Assembly (NCBI RefSeq): GCF_040545875.1
Contig: NZ_JBEPMR010000001.1
Length of the DNA: 64,000 bases
Origin: Faecalicatena_A orotica
GTDB lineage: Bacteria; Bacillota; Clostridia; Lachnospirales; Lachnospiraceae
Direction: 5' to 3' (one strand)
The stretch's first letter is position 1. The number at the start of each line of letters is the position of its first letter. The position numbers and the translations under genes are program-made. Shown here piece after piece: positions 36,515-44,805 of the stretch. The notes under the pieces are model-generated. The model did not search any database, had not been told where the DNA came from, and saw only the letters and a program-made list of their open reading frames with translations.

Positions 36515-38245
36515 TCATTTTTTTACCTTTAAGTCCATATCATCCGAATGGGTACCTGCATAGGCATTCTGCACCGCAGAATCTGCAGATTCCATAAGCA
36601 GTTCAAATTCTTTCACGGGAAGCGGTTTAGAAAAAAAGTATCCCTGCATACAGTCACAGCCGATCTCCCGCAGGCGCTCCAACTGCTCCGCTGTCTCGAC
36701 ACCCTCTGCCACCACATCGAGTGACATCAGGTCGGCAAGGTTTATAATGAAACGCATAATCTCCTGATTGACCGGAGTTACCGGATCATTCTGGATAAAT
36801 TTCATATCCAGCTTTAAAACATCGACCGGCATCTTATGGAGCATATGCAAAGATGAATATCCGCTTCCAAAATCATCCATCTCCACGACGAACCCCAATT
36901 CCCGCAGATTGCTGACAGTCTCGATAATCTGCCGTGGGTTTTCAGTATAGGCACTCTCGGTAATTTCCAAATGAAGCCTTGCAGCCGGCAGGGCGTATTT
37001 TCGCAGAAGCCCCGTTAAAATGTCTGCCAGATCTACATTATAGATATCCGCCCGGGACACGTTTACAGAAACAGGCAGGGGAGGCATCCCCCTATTCTCC
37101 CAGTCACACATAACAGCACATACTTTTTCCCAGACATACTGGTCCAGCCTTGTAATAAATCCGTTACGCTCAAACAGCGGTATAAACACAGCCGGGGACT
37201 GCTGCCCCCACTGCGGATGGTTCCAGCGGACCAGAGCTTCGGCTCCATCCATCCGGCTGTACCTGATATTGTATTTCGGCTGAAGATAAATCTCAAACTG
37301 CCCCAGATTCAGGGCCGACTCCATGCTATCAACGATTTCCTGCTCCTTTAACAGTTTTCTGCGAAGGACATCATCGTAATATGCAAAATACTTCTTGTAC
37401 TGTCCCTTGATACTCCGGGCAGCCAGCAGTGCACGGTCACACATATGTTCTACGGGGACCTCCCTGTTCTCCACCCGGTAAATCCCCCATTTCATCACTA
37501 TATTCTGTGTCTGGGACATGGCATTGAGCCGGGCGCAGGCATCCTGAAACATACTGACTGTATACTGCCACTTATGCTCTATGATGCATGCAAACTGATC
37601 TGCATGGAAATGGCTGCAAATCCCCTTTCCACGGGTCATCTCAGTATACATCTGTGCAGCCATGCAAAGAATGCGGTCCCCTGCTGGAATACCAAATACA
37701 TCATTGACAAGCTTAAAATTAACAATATCCGAGCAGATGATATCATACTCTTTATCCGGGTTCTGACGCAGGAGTTCCTCCACCTTCTGACAGAAAAAGC
37801 CTTTACTGTACAGTCCTGTCAGCCGGTCATACTGATACTCATTCACCAGCGCAGCTGTTTCCCGCAGATGAATAATATTTGCAACCCGGTGCAGGATAAT
37901 CTGCGGCCTATAGGGCTTGGGCACAAAATCGGCGGCACCACAGGACAAAGCCGTTACCTCTTCAGATTCCCTGTCATTTTGTGTCGTAACAATTACCGGG
38001 ATTGACGAGAATTCCGGTGTGTCCTTGACGGCAGTAAGGAACTCATATCCGTCCATAACAGGCATGACAAGATCCAGCAGGATGAGAGAAAAACTTCCCG
38101 CATACTGCTGTAAACATTCAAGTGCTACCTTCCCGTTTTCCGCCTCCACAAGGTCATAGTCAGGCTTCAGTATCTCACACAGGAGACCACGATTGAGTGC
38201 GTTATCTTCTACAACAAGAATTTGTTTTTTTACCATTACTGTCAC
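36515..38245 (-). CDS. Response regulator REC - degenerate GGDEF - EAL cyclic-di-GMP phosphodiesterase
   Basis: 576 residues. REC (about 1-125) keeps VVEDN, the phospho-Asp in LLDLVMPVMDG and the Lys in PKPY. The GGDEF domain (about 145-300) has HADQF in place of GGDEF, so it should not make c-di-GMP. The EAL domain (about 310-560) is complete: EALVRW, NVS, LEITES, DDFGSGYSS, LKLDMKF, EGVET and QGYFFS. It should cleave c-di-GMP when activated. The GTG start at 38245 is chosen because AAAGAGG lies eight bases upstream; a GTG at 38254 overlaps that site. It has its own promoter with a two-copy operator. Confidence 0.93.
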   Translation of the reverse strand: MTVMVKKQILVVEDNALNRGLLCEILKPDYDLVEAENGKVALECLQQYAGSFSLILLDLVMPVMDGYEFLTAVKDTPEFSSIPVIVTTQNDRESEEVTALSCGAADFVPKPYRPQIILHRVANIIHLRETAALVNEYQYDRLTGLYSKGFFCQKVEELLRQNPDKEYDIICSDIVNFKLVNDVFGIPAGDRILCMAAQMYTEMTRGKGICSHFHADQFACIIEHKWQYTVSMFQDACARLNAMSQTQNIVMKWGIYRVENREVPVEHMCDRALLAARSIKGQYKKYFAYYDDVLRRKLLKEQEIVDSMESALNLGQFEIYLQPKYNIRYSRMDGAEALVRWNHPQWGQQSPAVFIPLFERNGFITRLDQYVWEKVCAVMCDWENRGMPPLPVSVNVSRADIYNVDLADILTGLLRKYALPAARLHLEITESAYTENPRQIIETVSNLRELGFVVEMDDFGSGYSSLHMLHKMPVDVLKLDMKFIQNDPVTPVNQEIMRFIINLADLMSLDVVAEGVETAEQLERLREIGCDCMQGYFFSKPLPVKEFELLMESADSAVQNAYAGTHSDDMDLKVKK

Positions 38246-38292
38246 AGAATTCACCTCTTTACACAGAATGCATCTGATCTGGCCCTGTCTTT

Positions 38293-38329
38293 ATTGCTCA
38301 CATACATATGTCATTGTTCATATACATAT
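38293..38329 (-). promoter_or_regulatory. Tandem operator downstream of the REC-EAL promoter
   Basis: Two direct repeats, ATTGCTCACATACATAT (38293-38309) and ATTGTTCATATACATAT (38313-38329), are 20 bases apart, i.e. two helical turns. They start seven bases past the -10 box, so a bound protein would block initiation. The second copy is identical to one at 42303-42319. Confidence 0.75.
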
Positions 38330-38336
38330 ATGATTG

Positions 38337-38365
38337 AGTATAGCAAATACAAAAGGAAATAGCAA
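38337..38365 (-). promoter_or_regulatory. Promoter of the REC-EAL / hybrid kinase operon
   Basis: Minus-strand TTGCTA and TATACT separated by 17 bases, 92 bases before the GTG start. Confidence 0.72.
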
Positions 38366-38407
38366 CTCTCTATGTAAGCTTAATCACATGTAAACTTAAA
38401 GAGATTA

Positions 38408-38436
38408 TAGAAACACAGCATAAAAAATGTTATACT
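38408..38436 (+). promoter_or_regulatory. Candidate promoter of the GntR-type regulator
   Basis: TAGAAA and TATACT separated by 17 bases, 45 bases before the chosen TTG start. The -35 is poor. The 17-base element of the neighbours is not seen here. Confidence 0.45.
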
Positions 38437-38481
38437 AAATTCACTATCTATTGAATGGCCATTGAAAACGGAGGAATAAGT

Positions 38482-39939
38482 TTGGAAAACAGTGTAGAAT
38501 TACGCAGGGTGGTTTACAGCGTCCTGCTTACCCAGATACAATTCGGTATTTATCATTACCGGGAGAAGCTTCCTAATATAGAAGAAACAAGTACACGCCT
38601 CTGTGTATCGATTGATACGGCGCGCGCGGCATACCTCAAACTTAAGGAAGAAGGGTATATAACCCTGTCGAAAAATATCGGTGCCACGGTTAAGGTCAAC
38701 TATGATGCCAACGAAACTGAGCATTTTATCCAGACCTTTTTTTCCGCACGGGAAAAAGCCATGACCGACCTAAAAAACTCCATACTGCCTTTATTAGGTA
38801 ATGCCCAGTGGACAGGCTTAAAGAATGCATACCCTGAGACACTGCTGGCAATGGAGCAGCTTTATCATCATGAAAATCCCGTAGTACCCTATGCGATGTT
38901 GAAGCACCTCAATCAAAAATACCGTTCCCTTGGAAACAGCCTGCTCATGCGTCTTGTCTGGCAGATTTTCATGTTTCTGTATGATCCCTTTTTTGGTATA
39001 GAGGAAAATCTCCAGTATTTTGATCAGTCGAGCGGTTATCTGCCGGAGGTCCTGTCGCTTTGCCGTAATAAAGACTGGTACTCACTGCGTATTGAGGTTA
39101 ATCAATCTATAGAAAGATTGTCATCTGCCCTTTCACAGTTTTACGAGAACAGGATTACTATGTCCCCACCGGAAACGGAGGTTGCTTTTACATGGAGCTC
39201 CTATAAAAAAAGCCAGCAGCTTTGTTATTCCATTGCCATGGAACTGCTCATATCAATCAGCCGGGGAGTCTATCCGGCCGGAAGTCTGCTCCCATCGCAG
39301 AAGGAACTTGCAAGGCAAAAGGGTGTTTCATTAAGTACCATGCGCAGGGCACTAGAACTCCTTGGCAGCGTCGGGGCGATAAAATCCACCAAATATGTGG
39401 GAACACAGGTCCTTTCCTTTGATCAGGCAACAGAAAACAGTGATTTTACTAAGCCGGTCCTCCAGAGACGTCTAATCGATATGGCTGAAAGCATTCAAAT
39501 GTTCGCATTGTCCTGTCAAAACGTCTCCCTGCTCACGCTCTCGTCTTCCGGCTCCGATTTAGCAGAAGTACTGTGCCGGCAGTTAAGAGAACACAGACAG
39601 TTTCAGCGCGGTGAAACCTTATCTTATTTTATATTAGACTTAATCGGAAAATCGGCACCCTGTCAGGCTATCCGCACCGTTTATTCCGAGCTGCTCCGCC
39701 AATTCTTTTGGGCCTATGCACTACGCGGAATGGAAAAGGACCAGAATATTATCAATACCATGTACGCCCCTTATTTTGATTCATTAATCGGGTCGTTAGA
39801 AAACTTGGATTATTCTCAATTTTCTGCCAGTCTGGAGGCACTTATTGTTTTTGAACTTCGCAAAACTTTAAGTACTATGTCCCGGCTTGGTATACCGGGA
39901 GTTGAAAATATTCTGGTCCCGGATACAAACGTTAACTGA
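38482..39939 (+). CDS. GntR-type regulator with two separate winged-helix domains
   Basis: 485 residues with two GntR-like DNA-binding domains: one at about 5-70 (YHYREKLPNIEETSTRLCVS, then AYLKLKEEGYITL) and one at about 255-325 (GVYPAGSLLPSQKELARQKG, then STMRRALELLGSVGAIKS). Neither is followed by the usual FCD, UTRA or aminotransferase domain; the linking and C-terminal parts are helical and unrecognised. TTG 38482 is chosen because GGAGG lies seven bases upstream; an ATG at 38455 has no site. It is divergent from the REC-EAL operon and convergent with the GGDEF gene; shared operators suggest it controls both. Confidence 0.8.
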   Translation: MENSVELRRVVYSVLLTQIQFGIYHYREKLPNIEETSTRLCVSIDTARAAYLKLKEEGYITLSKNIGATVKVNYDANETEHFIQTFFSAREKAMTDLKNSILPLLGNAQWTGLKNAYPETLLAMEQLYHHENPVVPYAMLKHLNQKYRSLGNSLLMRLVWQIFMFLYDPFFGIEENLQYFDQSSGYLPEVLSLCRNKDWYSLRIEVNQSIERLSSALSQFYENRITMSPPETEVAFTWSSYKKSQQLCYSIAMELLISISRGVYPAGSLLPSQKELARQKGVSLSTMRRALELLGSVGAIKSTKYVGTQVLSFDQATENSDFTKPVLQRRLIDMAESIQMFALSCQNVSLLTLSSSGSDLAEVLCRQLREHRQFQRGETLSYFILDLIGKSAPCQAIRTVYSELLRQFFWAYALRGMEKDQNIINTMYAPYFDSLIGSLENLDYSQFSASLEALIVFELRKTLSTMSRLGIPGVENILVPDTNVN

Positions 39940-39940
39940 G

Positions 39941-39982
39941 AAAAAAGACCCTGTGGTTCATTTTTACCGCAAGGTCTTTTTT
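39941..39982. terminator. Bidirectional terminator
   Basis: AAAAAAGACC pairs perfectly with GGTCTTTTTT, with inner TGTGG/CCGCA pairing. It lies in the 51 bases between two converging genes and has T-runs on both strands. Confidence 0.9.
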
Positions 39983-39990
39983 CGTATAAT

Positions 39991-42204
39991 CTATTTTGAG
40001 TCATTCTCTTTTCCCTGTATCCGTTTATATTCTGTAATATCGATACAACTGATCAGATACGCGCTGCTGCCGCCCCATTTCATGGTGGAATACTGAACTT
40101 TAGTCCAGACGTTATACTGTGGGTTGTAGACTTCCACTGCACCGGTCAGGGGACATGCTTCACATGGAATACTCCTGCCGAAAAAGGCCTGATGGCAGGT
40201 CATGCCTGTTTTGGCATACGGGTCAAGCCGGAGTGTCTTTTGATTCAGATACAGCAGTTCATAGTTGTCCTGCCTGATGGCATAAATATAGGCATTCTGC
40301 ATATCAAGTATCGTGTTGAGCTGGACCAAAATCTGTTCATTACGGTCCGACTCACGCTTTTTCAGTAAAAATGTAGTCAGAATCTGGGCAATCAGCGAGA
40401 GTGTGCCTACTTCCTCCTTATTCCACATCCGCAGTCCCGTGCATTCATCGAACCCAATGAAGCCACGGAATTCTTTCCCGTCATACAGCGCACACTGTAG
40501 TGTTGAGCAGATATCCTGACTCTCAAAAAGCCGGGTTTGTTCAGGCGTGAGGGACCGGATATCCCGACAATAAAAAACAGATTGATCCTGAAACAGTTCC
40601 TTATACCCTTTCACATTTTCATAGGGATAGTGCTGTAAGAACTCCTTCTGGGGCTTAATTCCTTCATTGCACCATTCGTATGTATTGTCGACATATTCTC
40701 CATCATCGCTGTTTTCGAACACATAGGCCCTGCTCACATCGAACCGTCTGCCTACGATTTCCAGAATCGCATCCACGGCTATATCGATATCATTTGTATC
40801 ATACAGGATCTGGAATACATAATTAACCAGATCCCCACATTTGCCCCTTGGAGCTTCATCTGAATCAATGGCGGCGCCCAAAGATGAGTATCCGATCCTG
40901 TCCACAGCCTCCATACTCTTGGCATCAAACCGGACATACCGGTTTTTCCCCAGGCTTTTTGCCTGATAAAGTGCCAGATCCGCACAGTGGTAAAGGGTCT
41001 GATAATCAGTACCATCTAAAGGATAAATTGACAGTCCAATACTGCAGGTCACCTTAATGGGCTGTTTTTCTCCCTGAAAAAGCTGTTGGAACATCTCTAA
41101 CAGCTTCCTTGCCTTTTCCTCGGCAACCTGAGCGGAAGGAAGGTCTTTCAGGAACATCGCGAACTCGTCCCCGCCGATCCTGCCTATCACATCTGTCTTT
41201 CGCGTCAGCTTCTTCATCCCCGCCGCCAGTTCTGTCAGTACCGCATCTCCCAAAAGATGTCCCTGTCCATCGTTCACTGATTTGAAATTATCTACATCAA
41301 TGATAAACATAGCACCAACCGACTTGGGATTTCCTGCCAGATACCGCTTTGTCCTCTGCTCTGTTTCAGCATGATTATAAAGTCCGGTAAGGGCGTCCAG
41401 CTCCGCGCGTCTGCGCAGGTCTTCCACCATCCTCTTTTCTTCATCAATGTCAGAAATGGTCCCTACTGCACGGAAGGGGACATTTTCTGTGCTGAACTGG
41501 GTAGTAGCCCTTATCCGGCACCAGATGTACCTGTCTTCCAATGCCCGGATGCGGACGTCAATAGATGAGTTGGGTGCACCCTTTCTGACTGTTTCCATAA
41601 ACGCGGCCATAGGATCAATATCATCGGGATAAAAGTTATGCAGAATTTCTTCCTTCTGCAGACTTCCATCATAGCGCGGGGCATATCCAAACTTTTCCAG
41701 CCAATTAGGAGAAATAGATATGGAATCTGAGGTAAAATCCCATTCGAAAATAATATCGGAGGATTGGCTCATAATAATTTCCAGATGTTCCAATGACAGG
41801 CGCAGCTTCTCCTGTGCATCCCGTACTTCAGTAAGATCCAGAAAAATACAGAAAAAACGTTCTTCCTGTTCGTCCCCAAAAAGCTGGGCACTATTGGCTG
41901 TCCACTTGTAGGTACCGTCCTTGCACAAGACACGATAGCTTAAGGAAAGTTTATTTCCTTTGTTCATTTGCCGGTCGACCTCTATAAGAAAATTCTGCCG
42001 GTCTGACGGATGAACCAGGCTGAGGAACTGATTTTGAAACCTTTCATCCAGTTCTTCCCTGGTAAATCCGAACATATTAAGAAAACCATCATTGACCTCA
42101 ATAATGGTATAAACGCTGTTATTCCTGCATTGCATGACTCCGCCGGGAATAAGATTTAAGAGGGCCTCACATTCAGGGCTGAGCCCTTTCAGCAGTCTTC
42201 TCAT
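39991..42204 (-). CDS. PAS-PAS-GGDEF-GAF-PAS diguanylate cyclase
   Basis: 737-residue soluble protein. Two PAS domains (about 13-130 and 135-265) precede a GGDEF domain (about 270-430) with intact RIGGDEF and, five residues before it, the inhibitory-site motif RKTD (RxxD). A GAF-like domain (about 455-620) and a C-terminal PAS (about 630-730, with CEAC) follow. Placing sensors on both sides of the cyclase is unusual. It should make c-di-GMP from two GTP and be product-inhibited. ATG follows GAGGAGG. Its promoter carries the same 17-base element as the phosphodiesterase operon. Confidence 0.92.
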   Translation of the reverse strand: MRRLLKGLSPECEALLNLIPGGVMQCRNNSVYTIIEVNDGFLNMFGFTREELDERFQNQFLSLVHPSDRQNFLIEVDRQMNKGNKLSLSYRVLCKDGTYKWTANSAQLFGDEQEERFFCIFLDLTEVRDAQEKLRLSLEHLEIIMSQSSDIIFEWDFTSDSISISPNWLEKFGYAPRYDGSLQKEEILHNFYPDDIDPMAAFMETVRKGAPNSSIDVRIRALEDRYIWCRIRATTQFSTENVPFRAVGTISDIDEEKRMVEDLRRRAELDALTGLYNHAETEQRTKRYLAGNPKSVGAMFIIDVDNFKSVNDGQGHLLGDAVLTELAAGMKKLTRKTDVIGRIGGDEFAMFLKDLPSAQVAEEKARKLLEMFQQLFQGEKQPIKVTCSIGLSIYPLDGTDYQTLYHCADLALYQAKSLGKNRYVRFDAKSMEAVDRIGYSSLGAAIDSDEAPRGKCGDLVNYVFQILYDTNDIDIAVDAILEIVGRRFDVSRAYVFENSDDGEYVDNTYEWCNEGIKPQKEFLQHYPYENVKGYKELFQDQSVFYCRDIRSLTPEQTRLFESQDICSTLQCALYDGKEFRGFIGFDECTGLRMWNKEEVGTLSLIAQILTTFLLKKRESDRNEQILVQLNTILDMQNAYIYAIRQDNYELLYLNQKTLRLDPYAKTGMTCHQAFFGRSIPCEACPLTGAVEVYNPQYNVWTKVQYSTMKWGGSSAYLISCIDITEYKRIQGKENDSK

Positions 42205-42302
42205 GTTTGCCTCCTCACGATCCCAAATCCGCCTGCCGCTCTCATTACGGTTACCGGATTACTATCCGCTATGATAAAATAGCTTTTTCCAAAAACTCTC
42301 TA

Positions 42303-42319
42303 ATTGTTCATATACATAT
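42303..42319 (-). promoter_or_regulatory. Single operator downstream of the diguanylate cyclase promoter
   Basis: ATTGTTCATATACATAT is identical in all 17 bases to 38313-38329. It lies 13 bases past the -10 box at 42333-42338. Confidence 0.75.
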
Positions 42320-42332
42320 TTATTTGCTATTT

Positions 42333-42361
42333 AGTATATCAAAAGGCTCAATAAATATCAA
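42333..42361 (-). promoter_or_regulatory. Promoter of the diguanylate cyclase gene
   Basis: Minus-strand TTGATA and TATACT separated by 17 bases; the leader to the start codon is about 125 bases. Confidence 0.75.
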
Positions 42362-42553
42362 TAGGGCATGAAGAATCACTGTCATTCAAATACTCCTGAA
42401 GCTGTTCCTTCCAGTACCGGCTGTCTTCCTCAGATTTCCTGTATTATTATACCTTTTTATATTATAAATGTAAACAAAAGCCACTTTTATTACAGCATAT
42501 CTCCTCTTTATATAGAATTTATGCAGATTTTTGATAGGTAAAGGAAATTTTTG

Positions 42554-42581
42554 TTGACACCTGCCAAAACAATGCTATGAT
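42554..42581 (+). promoter_or_regulatory. Promoter of the ThrE-type exporter gene
   Basis: TTGACA and TATGAT separated by 16 bases, about 38 bases before the start codon. Confidence 0.75.
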
Positions 42582-42619
42582 TACATCATGTGATATTATA
42601 AAAAGCAGGGGGCGACGTG

Positions 42620-43855
42620 ATGGATTATAATAAGATAGTACAGGGTATTCTTGATATCGGAGAAGCGATGCTTGTGTGCGGAGCAGAGAATTTCAGACTG
42701 GAAGACAGTCTTTACAGGATGTGCAGGAGTTATGGATTTAAGCAGTATGATGTGTTTGCCATCCCCAGCAACATCCAGATAACGGTAGAAACGCCGGAAG
42801 GTGAAATCATTACCCAGATCCGGCACATTGAATCGACCGACATTGATTTCGACAGGCTGGACTATCTGAATAATCTGTCCAGATTTGTCTGTCAGAATAA
42901 ACCGGATGAACAGCAGATGCGCGAAAAGTATGAAGAGGTCATGAACAGGCCGCCGCAGAAGCCATATACAAAATATTTTGCTGCTGTAATGGGTGGTACC
43001 GGGTTTGCGGTCTTTTTTGGGTGTAATTTTCAGGATGCAATTGTTGCAGTAATTGTATCGCTTATGATCGTTATCGTGGGAGGGTGGCTTAGCAAAAGGG
43101 AAGAAAACCTGATGGTATATAACCTGATCCTGTCTTTTTTCTCGGAGGTTATCATTCTTCTGTCGGTCCACCTCGGACTAGGGAGCCATCCTGAGAGAAT
43201 TATGATCGGTATCGTTATGCTGCTGATCAGCGGGCTTAGTACTACGAACGGGATTCGGGATGTGCTCCAGAGGGATTTCATCTCCGGCTCGATCAATATC
43301 ATGAATTCGATACTCGGTGCTGCCGGTATCGCATGTGGTACTGCGCTTGCCCTTCTTCTTTTCAAAGAGGTATCACCGGAAGGCTATATATTGAACAATA
43401 ACCTTACCATCCAGTTGATATCCTGTACGGTTGCCTGTATCGGATTTGCCTTCTGGTTTAAAATCCGCGGAAGGCAGGTTGTCTACTCAGGTGTAGGTGC
43501 ATTCATCACATGGGGGATTTATGTGGCAGTCTATTATTTCTGGCCAAGCAACTTTTTAGCAACACTGGTGGCATCCGTCTTCGTTGCACTTTATGCGTTT
43601 ATCATGTCCCGAATTAACCGGGCGCCGTCCACAATCTTTCTGACCGCCTCCGTATTCCCGCTGATCCCGGGACCCAATCTCTATTATATGATGTACGGAT
43701 GTGTGAGCAGGGACTATAATATGGCAATTGATGAAACGATTATTCTGCTTGTCACTTGTCTGGCCATCGCTTTCGGATTTAACATCGTAGATATCCTATC
43801 GAGGTCAGTGATGAAACTTTTAAAAAGAGACTACCATATAGGGAAGAATTCGTAG
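42620..43855 (+). CDS. ThrE-family threonine/serine exporter (fused form)
   Basis: 411-residue membrane protein. The N-terminal 115 residues are the cytoplasmic ThrE domain (LDIGEAMLVCGAENFRLEDS and FAIPSNIQITV); the rest holds about ten hydrophobic segments, combining the ThrE membrane part with the second ThrE-like half that is a separate gene in many species. The family exports threonine and serine, although many clostridial members are untested. ATG 42620 follows GGGGG; a GTG directly before it is possible. It is a single-gene unit ended by a bidirectional terminator. Confidence 0.86.
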   Translation: MDYNKIVQGILDIGEAMLVCGAENFRLEDSLYRMCRSYGFKQYDVFAIPSNIQITVETPEGEIITQIRHIESTDIDFDRLDYLNNLSRFVCQNKPDEQQMREKYEEVMNRPPQKPYTKYFAAVMGGTGFAVFFGCNFQDAIVAVIVSLMIVIVGGWLSKREENLMVYNLILSFFSEVIILLSVHLGLGSHPERIMIGIVMLLISGLSTTNGIRDVLQRDFISGSINIMNSILGAAGIACGTALALLLFKEVSPEGYILNNNLTIQLISCTVACIGFAFWFKIRGRQVVYSGVGAFITWGIYVAVYYFWPSNFLATLVASVFVALYAFIMSRINRAPSTIFLTASVFPLIPGPNLYYMMYGCVSRDYNMAIDETIILLVTCLAIAFGFNIVDILSRSVMKLLKRDYHIGKNS

Positions 43856-43895
43856 TCAGAATAGAAATGATTACATAAGAACTTATTTTTACCAG

Positions 43896-43932
43896 AAAAG
43901 CTATCGTATCCGTGCTGAATACGATAGCTTTT
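43896..43932. terminator. Bidirectional terminator
   Basis: Perfect 14-base-pair stem (AAAAGCTATCGTAT with its complement) and nine-base loop between converging genes, with T-runs on both sides. Confidence 0.92.
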
Positions 43933-43937
43933 CTTTT

Positions 43938-44264
43938 TTATTCATCCTTCATAAATGTAATAGACACATCCTTCGGCAGCGCCAGTTTGCATTCCACTTC
44001 AATGCATTTGATAACCCCTGCGATAGCAGGGCAGGATGCATGTCCCGGCATGTGCTCTTCTGCATATTCATACAACGGTCCGGTTCCCGGTTTCCCCAGA
44101 CAGACATCATATGCATCCCATGTGTCACCCAATACCTCTGTCATCTTCGCAATAGATTCGCAGGCAGATGAGATTTTCACCTGTACTTCCATCCCGTCCT
44201 CTGACACGGCCTCTACTCTTGTTTCTAAATTACACGGTCCCGGCTGAATCTTTACTTTTGTCAT
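43938..44264 (-). CDS. Small cysteine-containing protein of unknown function
   Basis: 108 residues, soluble, no signal peptide. It starts MTKVKIQPGPCNLETRVEA and has six cysteines (in GPCN, SACES, DVCLG, ASCPA, IKCIE and VEC). It is probably a member of a clostridial domain-of-unknown-function family (I recall DUF6951, but cannot check). The order of a beta-rich start and conserved Cys suggests metal binding or redox, which is a guess. It is monocistronic, ends at a strong shared terminator and has an ATG preceded by GGAGG. Confidence 0.72.
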   Translation of the reverse strand: MTKVKIQPGPCNLETRVEAVSEDGMEVQVKISSACESIAKMTEVLGDTWDAYDVCLGKPGTGPLYEYAEEHMPGHASCPAIAGVIKCIEVECKLALPKDVSITFMKDE

Positions 44265-44353
44265 TCGTATACCTCCATTTCGATTACACAGACTTCTGTA
44301 AATAGTACCCTAATTATATTCCCTCTCTGCCAGCCGCGTCAATCTAATCTGCA

Positions 44354-44382
44354 TTGACAGAAAGCTTTTCCGCCGGTATAAT
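44354..44382 (+). promoter_or_regulatory. Consensus promoter of blaI-blaR1
   Basis: TTGACA and TATAAT with a 17-base spacer: a perfect consensus sigma-A promoter, as expected of a strongly repressed unit. Confidence 0.9.
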
Positions 44383-44389
44383 ATTTTTA

Positions 44390-44401
44390 TTACATATGTA
44401 A
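44390..44401. promoter_or_regulatory. BlaI/MecI-type operator
   Basis: TTACATATGTAA is a perfect 12-base palindrome containing the TACA/TGTA half-sites of the BlaI/MecI/CopY family. It lies just past the -10 box, where repressor binding would stop transcription. Confidence 0.85.
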
Positions 44402-44417
44402 GATTTGGAGGGTGCTT

Positions 44418-44792
44418 ATGAAATCTTTACCTCAGATTACCGAAGCAGAATACGAAGTAATGAAAGTTGTTTGGGCCCGTGCGCCGATCAGTACGAATGA
44501 TGTGACAGAACATCTGACAAAGATAACCGACTGGAAGCCGAAGACGATCCAGACACTGCTGAAACGTCTCGTAAACAAGGGCGCCCTGACTTATGAGAAG
44601 CAGGGCCGGGTGTTCGTCTACACCCCTTTAGTTGGAGAACATGAGTATATCAGCCAGGAAAGCAGTACCTTCCTGAACCGTTTTTTTCACGGCGATATCA
44701 CTGCTATGGTATCCTCTTATCTGGAAAATGAACACCTGACAGAAAGTGAAATCGACTCGCTTCGTTCTCTCCTCTTTGAGGAAAAGGAATAA
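44418..44792 (+). CDS. blaI: BlaI/MecI-family transcriptional repressor
   Basis: 124-residue winged-helix repressor: ITEAEYEVMKVVWARAP (about 6-22), WKPKTIQTLLKRLVNKGAL (about 42-60) and wing KQGRVFVYTP. The C-terminal dimerisation helix contains the region usually cleaved after induction. ATG 44418 has GGAGG six bases upstream. It lies 14 bases before the BlaR1-type sensor; a consensus promoter with a matching palindrome precedes it. It should repress itself and blaR1, and possibly genes elsewhere. Confidence 0.93.
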   Translation: MKSLPQITEAEYEVMKVVWARAPISTNDVTEHLTKITDWKPKTIQTLLKRLVNKGALTYEKQGRVFVYTPLVGEHEYISQESSTFLNRFFHGDITAMVSSYLENEHLTESEIDSLRSLLFEEKE

Positions 44793-44805
44793 GGAGGAAA
44801 ATAAT

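Larger units (their letters stand above)
42205..42619. other. 415-base divergent intergenic region
   Basis: It holds the promoter and operator of the diguanylate cyclase gene (minus) on the left and the promoter of the ThrE-type gene (plus) on the right. Between about 42365 and 42550 I see no gene or strong hairpin. Confidence 0.6.
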
